A DNA stretch of 10,529 nucleotides from Spirochaetaceae bacterium (lineage in GTDB: Bacteria > Spirochaetota > Spirochaetia > Treponematales > Breznakiellaceae). Location of the stretch: positions 1-10,529 of the forward strand of contig JAITRV010000068.1 in the NCBI GenBank assembly GCA_031288215.1, in the 5' to 3' direction. The number at the start of each line of letters is the position of its first letter. The stretch's first letter is position 1. Below the pieces are notes generated by a model, which worked only from the letters and a program-made list of their open reading frames with translations, was not told where the DNA came from and did no database searches. Positions 1-6,699 of the stretch are shown here, in pieces. A program made the position numbers and the translations under genes.

Positions 1-726
1 GACAATAATGGTCTGCACCAGCCGGGACACCCGGACAAACTTAAACCGGAAAAACTCTATCTGTACCACATAGTTCCCCGAAGGAAGGCTGTCGAACCGT
101 ATGGGAATGCTGCTGTCCGTCAAAGCTTCCCCCGCACCGTAAGTGTCGCCTATCCGGTAGCGCTTAGAGGGAGCATAGGCGCTTCCCACCCGATAGTCCT
201 CAATGCCCCGGTAGAGGGTCATCTCCGCCGCGGTAATCGCGTCGCCCTCGGTAAAAGAGGGGAAGCCGACGCTGAGGTTGACATCCCCGGTTCCCTCTGT
301 TAACGAGGATGACGGGTACAGGGTTATGGAGACAAGCGTACCGCTAATATTGTCCGTTGTGAGGGAACAGCTTCCCGTGGCACATAGATTACCCCCGCTG
401 TCAAACCCCTCAACCAAGACTATATCCCCCTCCTCGGGAGCGGCGCGTAGCGGCACAGGAAAGGACGAAGCCGAAGCGTTGGCCTCGGGAAACGTGCCCA
501 GAGGCTCCCCCTCCCCCGGCCGGCTGACGCTGATGGTATAGGTAAGCGCAGAAGGCAGGGCCGTCCGGCTTGCCGGGGCTCCATCGCCAATCCGCACGAC
601 AAGAACATTGCTCCCCGTCATCGGCTCATCAGGAGGCGACAGAGGACTGGCACACCCGCCAAAGAAGAAGCCCGCGGAAAAAACCAGGAGAACAAAACTC
701 ATAATCCGCCCATACACACGCTTCAT
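1..726 (-). CDS. Putative secreted lipoprotein, C-terminus beyond window
   Basis: The frame is open from an ATG at 726 to the left edge (242 residues visible, no stop), so the C-terminus lies outside the window. The N-terminus is a classic lipoprotein signal: MKRVYGRIM, a hydrophobic stretch (FVLLVFSAGFFF), then G-G-C with the predicted lipidated Cys25. The lipobox FGGC departs from the enterobacterial LAGC but fits the relaxed spirochaete consensus. The mature part starts with a Ser/Pro-rich linker. It continues as Ser/Thr/Gly-rich, beta-strand-like sequence (for example LTYTISVSRPG, SGTLVSITLYPS, SGNYVVQIEFF), as in extracellular beta-sandwich proteins. It starts only 7 bp after the upstream lipoprotein gene ends and has a weak Shine-Dalgarno (GAAGTGAG), which suggests co-transcription and perhaps coupling. 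I recognise no specific family. A surface or periplasmic adhesin or binding role is only a guess. Confidence 0.75.
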   Translation of the reverse strand, partial: MKRVYGRIMSFVLLVFSAGFFFGGCASPLSPPDEPMTGSNVLVVRIGDGAPASRTALPSALTYTISVSRPGEGEPLGTFPEANASASSFPVPLRAAPEEGDIVLVEGFDSGGNLCATGSCSLTTDNISGTLVSITLYPSSSLTEGTGDVNLSVGFPSFTEGDAITAAEMTLYRGIEDYRVGSAYAPSKRYRIGDTYGAGEALTDSSIPIRFDSLPSGNYVVQIEFFRFKFVRVSRLVQTIIV

Positions 727-733
727 TCTATAC

Positions 734-2068
734 TCACTTCACAACCAGTCCGAATGACCCCGAATAATCAACGCCGCCAACGGTCGCGATTACGGTGACA
801 TTGTAGGAGCCCGGAGTCTCCGGCGCGGCAAAGGTAACGGTATCATCGGTAAAACCGGTGGGGCTTACCAGGCCGTTTATGTAGATATACCAGCCGGTGA
901 CCGGACCTCCGCTTATCGTAATGGCTATCGAGGTCCCAGGCTCCACCACGGGGTCATCCGGCTCACCGCTAAACGTGAGCTTCGGCAAACCATCAACAGG
1001 TATGCCGCTGATGGTGATCCCCGGACCGTACGTTACCGTTACGGTATACTGCTGGCTTGTGCCGTCTTCCGCCGTTACCGTGTAGGTTACGGGAGCGGCG
1101 TAGCTTTTCGCCGCCATCGGATCAGGGCTAATCGAGGCCCCGGTATGGCTTACCGACGCGGTCATGGCCGTTAGACTGGTGCCGTAGGGGACATTCACCG
1201 TTATGGTTTTGAGCGTCTCGTCAACGGTTCCTATCGCGTTTACCGGAGCGGTGATACTAAACGCCGTAATCTCCTTTCCGGAGTCCTTGGACGTATTGGG
1301 GGCCTGCCCCCTGATTATCGTGATGGTATAACCCTGTGAGGCTCCCGGCGTAGACACCACAAGATAAAAATGATTATCCCCCGCATTAAGGGCCGCGGAC
1401 GCGCCGGCCTTGCCCGTGCCGGACGCGATGGGCGTACCGGCGGCGGCTTGTCCCTGATAGAGTTTAAGGTCCGCGGTCGGTTCCACGGCGGTCCCCTCCA
1501 ACGTAACCGTTGCCGTCTCATAGAGAAGCTCCACCGTAAAGCCGTACCGGCCCTGGTCAAGCTCCGGCTGGAGTTTATTCACCCGAAAGTCGGAAAGGGC
1601 CGTATTGAACGCCACGCACCGTATCCGCATCGGGTAGGGGGCAAAATCCCGCAGCCCGTCGGGGCTTTGCATGGCAAGGGTAAGGTCATAGTCATCATCC
1701 AAAACCGCGCCCTCAATAGCCACCGCAATCCCCTTTTCGGCCTGCCGGGAACTTATCTTCTTTCCCTCGGGCACGCCTAAAAGCTCCTGCCGGATAGTAA
1801 GATTCCGGGGATTGGAAAGCATCACCTCAAGTGTCGTAAGCGGCTCATCTTCGGAGGGGGGAATAAGGATGGTCCCGTTGCCCATCGAGGCATATTTGGG
1901 ACTTTTTTCGATCCCCAGCACTTCCACGACCCCGGTATTATCCAAATAGTATTCAACCATGGAATTACTAAAGAGATCGCAGCTTCCTATGACGAAAGTC
2001 GAGAAAAGAAAAAAGATCAAGAGGAGAAACGTAAAAACACCACCAAGACGAGAACGTGATATTTCCAA
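734..2068 (-). CDS. Lipoprotein with cadherin-like and DUF5018-like beta-sandwich domains
   Basis: A 444-residue putative lipoprotein. The start is a TTG at 2068, chosen because AAGGAG (2075-2080) sits 6 nt upstream and the next in-frame ATG lies beyond the signal peptide. Residues 1-29 form a signal peptide with a strong hydrophobic core, and the lipobox VIGSC gives lipidated Cys30. Residues about 158-254 resemble the cadherin-like beta-sandwich family (PF12733 type), ending in the typical GYTITIIRG strand. Residues about 266-347 resemble the DUF5018 type, with ITAFSI..., YGTSLTAMTASVSHTGASI and a QQYTVTVTYG end. Residues about 350-444 form a further Ig-like segment ending GSYNVTVIATV...FGLVVK. 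Such modular domains are common in surface-exposed treponemal lipoproteins; the ligand is unknown. The gene has its own promoter and precedes the partial lipoprotein gene by 7 bp, so the two probably form an operon. Domain calls are by eye. Confidence 0.8.
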   Translation of the reverse strand: MEISRSRLGGVFTFLLLIFFLFSTFVIGSCDLFSNSMVEYYLDNTGVVEVLGIEKSPKYASMGNGTILIPPSEDEPLTTLEVMLSNPRNLTIRQELLGVPEGKKISSRQAEKGIAVAIEGAVLDDDYDLTLAMQSPDGLRDFAPYPMRIRCVAFNTALSDFRVNKLQPELDQGRYGFTVELLYETATVTLEGTAVEPTADLKLYQGQAAAGTPIASGTGKAGASAALNAGDNHFYLVVSTPGASQGYTITIIRGQAPNTSKDSGKEITAFSITAPVNAIGTVDETLKTITVNVPYGTSLTAMTASVSHTGASISPDPMAAKSYAAPVTYTVTAEDGTSQQYTVTVTYGPGITISGIPVDGLPKLTFSGEPDDPVVEPGTSIAITISGGPVTGWYIYINGLVSPTGFTDDTVTFAAPETPGSYNVTVIATVGGVDYSGSFGLVVK

Positions 2069-2088
2069 GGGTTACTCCTTTTGTCCGA

Positions 2089-2115
2089 AATTATACAATA
2101 TGAATTATACAATAT
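2089..2115 (-). repeat. 13-bp tandem direct repeat carrying two -10 boxes
   Basis: On the minus strand the sequence ATATTGTATAATT occurs twice, at 2103-2115 and 2089-2101, with a 14-bp period. Each copy contains a perfect TATAAT. This places two -10 hexamers in series just upstream of the lipoprotein ribosome binding site. It could give alternative start sites or arise from slippage. Confidence 0.75.
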
Positions 2116-2132
2116 AATAGAAAATAAAACAA
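2104..2132 (-). promoter_or_regulatory. Promoter of the lipoprotein pair
   Basis: On the minus strand, TTGTTT (2127-2132) and a perfect TATAAT (2104-2109) are separated by 17 bp in an AT-rich island. Transcription would start near 2097, about 28 nt before the TTG start codon. A second TATAAT follows at 2090-2095 because a 13-bp sequence is tandemly repeated (see the repeat entry). That second box has no -35 match at the right distance. The -35 is only half consensus. Confidence 0.6.
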
Positions 2133-2139
2133 CCTGTCC

Positions 2140-3900
2140 TTAGCCGTGCTGAGCCGCCAGCAGGACCAGGGCCAGCATAAAGAGGATGAGGCCCACGGCC
2201 AGGGAGATGAAGACGGCCAGGGGAAAGCCCAGGGAGAGGAGCATCCCGATTTCCAGGGCGACGAAGATATGCCGGTAGATGTAAACCACCCCGTTGGCGA
2301 CCAGGGGCAGCACCGCCAGCATGGGGACCCCCACGAAACGCAGCCGCTTCTTCGCCCGGAAGCGCCAGCCGATGAGGAGCGCGAAGATCGACAGGGACAA
2401 AAGCAGCACCGTATCGGAAAGGCGCCGCAGGATTTCCGCCTGAAACACCTGGGGAATGAACCCGTAGTCCCCCATACGTTCCGCCGCCCTGACAAGATCC
2501 CCCATCAAGAGGCTGTTCGCCCCCCGGCTGATTCGGGTTATCATGAGGAAGTCCTCAAAGGATACCTCCAGAATCATCTGGTCATCTCCGATATCGGAGT
2601 GTTCCGATCCGGTCCAATAGGGTCCCCATTGGGTATTCTTATCTTCGCGGTCCAGGGCCTGCATGAGGACGACCAGTTTATCCCGGTCGTTTACCCGCAT
2701 GGGGAGAAGCTTCGCGTAGGAGGCTTCCACCCGGCTGGTCAGCTCGCCCCGGGGATTAAAGGCCATCAGTTCCAGCCCGAGGGCATAGGCAAAGCCGGGA
2801 AAAGTTGTCAGGGAGGAACACCGGAGCACCAGGCGGCCTTCGTACCTGCCGGGAAGAGAAAAGATCGCCCCCAGGAAGATCTCCCCTATCCCTAACTCCA
2901 ATTCATCGGTAAAAAAGGCTATCTTCTTCAGTTCCGCCTCGCACCGGGCAAGAAAGTTCGCCACATCCGGGTCTTCCGGGGTACGCCGGGCCAGATCCTT
3001 GAAGCTATAGTAGGCCCGGGTCCACTCCCCCCCGACCATCGCCTCGTATCCGTCCCGTTTGAGCCGGTACCGGGAAGATGCCTCGGCCTCCCGGGCGCTG
3101 GGGGACAGGGAGGTAATCCCGTTCCAAGCCCGGTTCGTCAGGGCCGCCGCCCGGGCCTTCTCGGCGCTCCCCGGCCTGGCAAGCCGCCCCGCCAGGGAGG
3201 CCAGCCAGTGGGCATCGTAGTACCGCTCTTCCCCCAGGGCCGTTTCCGCCAGGCCCAGGGCCTCCCGGGCGTCCACCGGGCCCGATCCCTCCGGCGGGAT
3301 CGAAGGGGGGGGAGCCTGCGGCGCTTTCCCGTTCGCCGGATGCCCGGAAGGGTACATCAGGTATTCATCATAGCCTACGGAAATCTTCACCCGCAAATAC
3401 TCGGTTTCAGGACTCTCCGGCCAGATTTTCTCACAGATCGTGAGAAACTGTACCGCCTCAGGCCATTCCCCGCGATCCGCGTGTTCCGCCGCCCGGTTCC
3501 GGGCAAGGAAAAAAAGCTGCCCCTGGGAACGCAGCTTCGACTCATGGTTCTGCGCCATCGGAAGGGCCAGAAAAAAGAGCAGGCCGTAGATCGTTGAGGC
3601 AATGATAGCGGTAATGATAGAAGGCCGGAGGATTTCCAGAAAATAGGGAGAAAAGGAGGGAAATTTGATATGGTCCTGTTTTGTCAGGCCGAAGGGGAGC
3701 ATCAGCGCCGAAAAAATCAGGGCGGGAAACCACCGGATTCCCTCCAGCAGGCCGCCCGTGAGCCCCCAGGACAGGGAGAAAAGGGGGAGGGGGGATTGTT
3801 CGGCGGGAAAGAAGAAGCGGAAGCCCAGGATCAGCGCCAGGGAGACGGCCATATAAATGATAGAAAATCCCGCCGCCACAAACCCCTTGCTGTTTTTCAC
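2140..3900 (-). CDS. Membrane protein with TPR-like soluble domain, unrecognised
   Basis: I do not recognise a named family. I place the start at GTG 3900 (586 aa): GGAGG (3907-3911) lies 6 nt upstream, and this GTG overlaps the stop of the preceding gene as GTGA. The open frame extends to 3993, but that extension lies inside the upstream gene. Three N-terminal hydrophobic segments (about residues 8-31, 40-72 and 94-116) are followed by a soluble region of about 380 residues. It has helical repeat features, such as DGYEAMVGGEWTRAYYSF and a following ARRTPEDPDVANFLARCEAEL that read as a TPR-like pair, plus a Pro-rich linker (KAPQAPPPSIPPEG). Three or four hydrophobic segments close the C-terminus (about 496-582). 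The membrane-soluble-membrane layout recalls the LptF/LptG permease topology, but I see no diagnostic sequence match. It is probably an inner-membrane protein acting with its upstream partner. Confidence 0.75.
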   Translation of the reverse strand: MKNSKGFVAAGFSIIYMAVSLALILGFRFFFPAEQSPLPLFSLSWGLTGGLLEGIRWFPALIFSALMLPFGLTKQDHIKFPSFSPYFLEILRPSIITAIIASTIYGLLFFLALPMAQNHESKLRSQGQLFFLARNRAAEHADRGEWPEAVQFLTICEKIWPESPETEYLRVKISVGYDEYLMYPSGHPANGKAPQAPPPSIPPEGSGPVDAREALGLAETALGEERYYDAHWLASLAGRLARPGSAEKARAAALTNRAWNGITSLSPSAREAEASSRYRLKRDGYEAMVGGEWTRAYYSFKDLARRTPEDPDVANFLARCEAELKKIAFFTDELELGIGEIFLGAIFSLPGRYEGRLVLRCSSLTTFPGFAYALGLELMAFNPRGELTSRVEASYAKLLPMRVNDRDKLVVLMQALDREDKNTQWGPYWTGSEHSDIGDDQMILEVSFEDFLMITRISRGANSLLMGDLVRAAERMGDYGFIPQVFQAEILRRLSDTVLLLSLSIFALLIGWRFRAKKRLRFVGVPMLAVLPLVANGVVYIYRHIFVALEIGMLLSLGFPLAVFISLAVGLILFMLALVLLAAQHG

Positions 3901-4829
3901 GGAAAGCCTCCGGTCCCGTTCTCCGCCGTCCTGGGCCCCCGGGCTAGAAATACCAGCAGGGTATAGACCGTGAACAGGAGCCCCAGGGCGCAAAAGATCA
4001 GGGGGCTGAGGAGGAGTTCGGGGAGGCTGTCTCCGATAAAAGATCGGATCAGATCGCGGACCTCCTGAAGGGAGATAAAACCTTCAAAGCTCAGGACCTC
4101 CCGGAAGATCAGCGCCCCGATGAAGAGATTGGCCAGGGGCCAGTCGCTGAGATTCAGCACAAAACACAGGGAAACCAGGAGGAAGATGAGGGAGCCGGTA
4201 TACAGGAGGAAGGGAAACAGCCCGTATCCGAGCAGTCGAGAGAGCCAATCCGCCCGGCGGGACCCGTCGAGGAGCAGATCATCGAGCAGGGAGGACTTCT
4301 CCCGGTTGAAGGGCGCCGGGGGCAGGGGGGCGTCCCCCGTTTCAAGGGCCCTCCGGTGAATCAGGGACCGTCCGGGTTCGGCAGCCACCCGGCTTCCCCC
4401 GGCTTTCCCGGGATTTTCGAGGAGGATCACCGCCCGCCTGTCCCCGGAGAGGATAAGCCCCGGCTTTCCCAGCGTCGCCGTGCCCCTTGAGGCCGCCGGC
4501 GGGGCGCTAAGGGCCGAAAGGCGCTCGATCCCCAGAAAGAGCCCCAGAGTCAGGGCCAGGGCGGCCGCCCACAGGACCAGGGAGGCCGCCAAAACCGGGA
4601 TATGCCGCCGGGCGGCATAACTGAGGGAAAAGAGCAGGGCGGTGTACAAGGCCAGGGGGATGATACTCCGGGCCGCGGAGACCGTTTCATGCCGGAAGGA
4701 AGCGGCTATGGCGGGAATAAGCAGGGAGCCGTCGATGCAGGCATTGAAACCCCGCAGAGCCGCAATCGCCAGAAAAGCTCCCAAGAAAAAGAGGCTAAAG
4801 AAACAGAACAGCCGGGCCGTGTTTTTCAC
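3897..4829 (-). CDS. Multi-segment membrane protein, unrecognised
   Basis: A 310-residue hydrophobic protein starting at GTG 4829, with AGGG 7 nt upstream. No ATG suits this frame nearby. Segments about 6-27, 57-72 and 78-103 are membrane-like. They are followed by a soluble region of about 100 residues (Gly/Ala/Arg-rich, low complexity, including LGKPGLILSGDRRAVILLENPG), then segments about 205-228, a weaker one near 235-245, and 273-298. Its stop overlaps the next gene's start as GTGA, so translation of the two is almost certainly coupled. Both genes open with the same nine bases (GTGAAAAAC; Met-Lys-Asn) and share a terminal-membrane, central-soluble layout. They may therefore encode two subunits of one complex. 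I recognise no family. Confidence 0.7.
   Translation of the reverse strand: MKNTARLFCFFSLFFLGAFLAIAALRGFNACIDGSLLIPAIAASFRHETVSAARSIIPLALYTALLFSLSYAARRHIPVLAASLVLWAAALALTLGLFLGIERLSALSAPPAASRGTATLGKPGLILSGDRRAVILLENPGKAGGSRVAAEPGRSLIHRRALETGDAPLPPAPFNREKSSLLDDLLLDGSRRADWLSRLLGYGLFPFLLYTGSLIFLLVSLCFVLNLSDWPLANLFIGALIFREVLSFEGFISLQEVRDLIRSFIGDSLPELLLSPLIFCALGLLFTVYTLLVFLARGPRTAENGTGGFP
3907..3911 (-). promoter_or_regulatory. Ribosome binding site fixing the GTG start at 3900
   Basis: On the minus strand GGAGG is followed by a 6-nt spacer and then GTGA, where the GTG start of the downstream membrane protein overlaps the TGA stop of the upstream one. This makes the 4-bp overlap start far more likely than an earlier in-frame codon. 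Confidence 0.8.
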
Positions 4830-4952
4830 CCTTTGACCCTACCATGGAAGTTTCCCCCCGGCAAGTCCTGGGAAACCTCCGGGGGGATCGCGGGGCGGGT
4901 TTTTTATGCCGGCTTTCGCGGAACGCTCCCGCAATGAAAACCGCTCCTCGGT

Positions 4953-5774
4953 TTAGCGGATGACCGCATATTCCCGCACCACCTGGATTTCCGAATGTAT
5001 GGTGCTGCCCGGGGAAAGTTCCTTGGCGGCGGCAACGGCGGCTTCCACCAGGGCTTGGGAATTGGCGACCCCCAGGAGGGTTACCTGATCCCCGGAAACC
5101 GAAGATTCCAGGAAGTGGATGGGGATCTCCTTTTCGTAGATAATATGGTGAATCACCTGCTGGGCCAGGATCATGTCCTTGATCCGCAGGGCGCATTGGG
5201 CTTCCGCTTCTTGGGTGATGATCCGGTCCATGACGTTTTTGATGATCTCCGCGGAGACCGCGGGGTGCAGATGACCCGTGTTCAGGGTAAGGTGGTAATT
5301 GTCCGAAGCCTTCCAGTCCATGTCGAAGAAATACCGGTAGAACCCCCGGCGGTCATGATCGCTTTTCTCGACAAGCTGCCGGGCCCGGCGTTCATCACAG
5401 CGGAAATAGCACTTTACCCGTTCACACCGGACCTCTTCCGGGGCGACCAGGAACACCGACAAGCCCCCGGGAAGGCCCTTGAAGATCGCCCCGGCTCCCC
5501 GGCCAATAACGATGCAGTTTCCCCCCTCGGCCTCGGTCAGCATGGCGGTCCGTAAGTAGTGGAGGTAGTCGTCCCGGTCCGGGGAAAAGGACGCCAGAAA
5601 CGAAGGTTTCCGCTCATCGTACTTCTCGAATTTCCGGCCCACCACCCCATAGGATTTTATCCGATCCTCCAGGGTACTTTTGTCCACGAAGCGGTAGTTC
5701 AAAAGTTTTGCTAATTCATGGGCCGTTTCATCTCCGAGAGCGGCAAGCTCCCGGGAAATCGCAATAATCGCCAT
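4953..5774 (-). CDS. Cytidylate kinase-like protein with C-terminal BON-like domain
   Basis: The start is taken at ATG 5774 (273 aa), 6 nt after AAGGAG (5781-5786). The adjacent ATG at 5777 is only 3 nt from that site, and an upstream GTG at 5843 has no good site. The N-terminal 185 residues match the cytidylate kinase-like family (PF13189 type). They start IAISRELAALGDETAHELAKLL, then show a Lid-like Arg-rich part (CDERRARQLVEKSDHDRRGFYRYFF is at 126-150) and the typical DNYHLTLNTGHL near 158-169. Family members are thought to phosphorylate a nucleoside monophosphate, but many are uncharacterised. The usual glycine-rich GSGGR loop is replaced by AALGDE. Residues about 196-267 look like a BON domain (PIHFLESSVSGDQVTLLGVA), suggesting ligand or membrane binding. 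A regulatory rather than housekeeping kinase is an inference. A good promoter lies 116 nt upstream. Confidence 0.85.
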   Translation of the reverse strand: MAIIAISRELAALGDETAHELAKLLNYRFVDKSTLEDRIKSYGVVGRKFEKYDERKPSFLASFSPDRDDYLHYLRTAMLTEAEGGNCIVIGRGAGAIFKGLPGGLSVFLVAPEEVRCERVKCYFRCDERRARQLVEKSDHDRRGFYRYFFDMDWKASDNYHLTLNTGHLHPAVSAEIIKNVMDRIITQEAEAQCALRIKDMILAQQVIHHIIYEKEIPIHFLESSVSGDQVTLLGVANSQALVEAAVAAAKELSPGSTIHSEIQVVREYAVIR

Positions 5775-5876
5775 CATCAACTCCTTGAGGGCCGAAGACC
5801 CGCGCAGGTTCACATGCCCGTTCTTCCCGCGCGGATCATCCACGCGGCGGGCATCTTCTTGAAGGCGTCCTATCGT

Positions 5877-5905
5877 TTGAAAGCCCGCCTTACCTCAAGC
5901 ATAAA
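5877..5905 (+). promoter_or_regulatory. Possible plus-strand promoter for the Nudix gene
   Basis: TTGAAA (5877-5882), a 17-bp spacer and CATAAA (5900-5905) would start transcription near 5912, about 97 nt before the Nudix start. The -10 overlaps the -10 of the opposing promoter, so the two would compete. It is weaker than its partner, and I have no evidence beyond the hexamers. Confidence 0.35.
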
Positions 5906-5926
5906 ACGACATCGGCAATTTGTCAA
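5898..5926 (-). promoter_or_regulatory. Sigma70-type promoter for the kinase-like gene
   Basis: On the minus strand a perfect -35 TTGACA (5921-5926) is followed by exactly 17 bp and TATGCT (5898-5903). Initiation near 5891 would give a leader of about 117 nt before ATG 5774. Confidence 0.7.
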
Positions 5927-6008
5927 AAAGGAACATCCAAAAACACGAAGCTTTTCGCGCCGGACTGCCGGCCTGAAGGCACCCTAGCCCCGATTGAATC
6001 ATTCGGGT

Positions 6009-6596
6009 ATGGTAAAAGGTATGAACAAGGAACATCTTATTTGGAGAGAAGAGGGGCGGAAGACCGTGTTTACCTGCCCGGTGTTTACCGTCCGGGAAAG
6101 TTCCTGCCGATCCCCCGAGGGGACGGCCGGGGTCTATACCATCCTGGAGGCCCGGGATTGGGCCATCGTTGTTCCGGTACTGGAGACGGCCCGGGGCAGG
6201 GAATTCGTCATGGTCCGGCAGTGGCGCCACGGCGCCCGGGAACTGAGCCTGGAATTCCCCGGGGGGGTTATCGAAAGGGGGGAAGATCCGGAAACGGCGG
6301 CGCTCCGGGAACTGGAGGAAGAAACCGGGTATGCCCCGGAAAAGATCCTGAAAATCGGCGAGATGAGCCCCAACCCGGCGATCATGTCGAACCATGTTCA
6401 TTTCTTCCTTGCCGAGGGTTTGAAGCCCCGCCGCGCGCAACGGCTGGATGAGGACGAATACGTGGAGGTTGAGACCCTGCCGGCGGAGGAGGTTCTCCGG
6501 AATATCGGCGAGCCCCCCTATATTCACGCCCTGATGGCCGCCGCGGCCGCCCTGTACCTCCGTAAATACGTCCAAATTGTGAATAAAAAATCATAA
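6009..6596 (+). CDS. Nudix hydrolase, ADP-ribose pyrophosphatase-like
   Basis: A 195-residue protein from ATG 6009. ATG 6021 (191 aa) and TTG 5994 are alternatives, and none has a clear ribosome binding site, so the exact start is uncertain. The Nudix box is perfect at residues 86-108: G-x5-E92-x7-R100-E-L-x-E-E-x-G-Y, the metal and pyrophosphate-binding catalytic helix. Preceding strands (WAIVVPVLET, FVMVRQWRHGARELSLEFPGG) and the following MSPNPAIMSNHVHFFLAEGL fit the ADP-ribose/nucleoside diphosphate sugar hydrolase group (NudF-like). These cleave the pyrophosphate to give AMP and a sugar phosphate in the cytoplasm. The substrate is inferred from family resemblance only. It is divergent from the kinase-like gene and lies 103 bp upstream of rny, with no terminator seen between, so read-through into rny is possible. 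Confidence 0.88.
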   Translation: MVKGMNKEHLIWREEGRKTVFTCPVFTVRESSCRSPEGTAGVYTILEARDWAIVVPVLETARGREFVMVRQWRHGARELSLEFPGGVIERGEDPETAALRELEEETGYAPEKILKIGEMSPNPAIMSNHVHFFLAEGLKPRRAQRLDEDEYVEVETLPAEEVLRNIGEPPYIHALMAAAAALYLRKYVQIVNKKS

Positions 6597-6599
6597 TAC

Positions 6600-6626
6600 T
6601 TGACAGACCGGGGCTTTTATTATACC
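6600..6626 (+). promoter_or_regulatory. Possible promoter upstream of rny
   Basis: A perfect TTGACA (6600-6605) begins 4 bp after the Nudix stop, followed by the AT-rich TTATTATACC. The best -10 candidate, TATACC at 6621-6626, leaves a 15-bp spacer, shorter than ideal. Further TA-rich stretches (TATACT 6648-6653, TATAAA 6657-6662) offer other -10 boxes without good -35 partners. A promoter in this gap is likely; its exact start is not. Confidence 0.45.
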
Positions 6627-6686
6627 CTAAACTGGATTTTAATTGAATATACTCTCTATAAAGAACAACGTACTTTAATGAGCGGT

Positions 6687-6692
6687 AAGGGG
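6687..6692 (+). promoter_or_regulatory. Ribosome binding site fixing the rny GTG start
   Basis: AAGGGG is followed by 7 nt and then GTG 6700, which begins the membrane-anchor sequence of RNase Y. No in-frame ATG competes. Confidence 0.75.
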
Positions 6693-6699
6693 CAGAGCG

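Noticed and set aside
2146..2895. 249-codon open frame on the plus strand
   Set aside because: It is antisense to the TPR-like membrane protein gene. Its Gln/Glu/Gly/His-rich composition is what the complement of hydrophobic codons yields.
4830..4952. Terminator or promoter between the kinase-like and membrane genes
   Set aside because: AACCG-AGGAG-CGGTTTT and GCGGGA-GCG-TTCCGC on the minus strand are short stems. No convincing T-run or -35/-10 pair is present.
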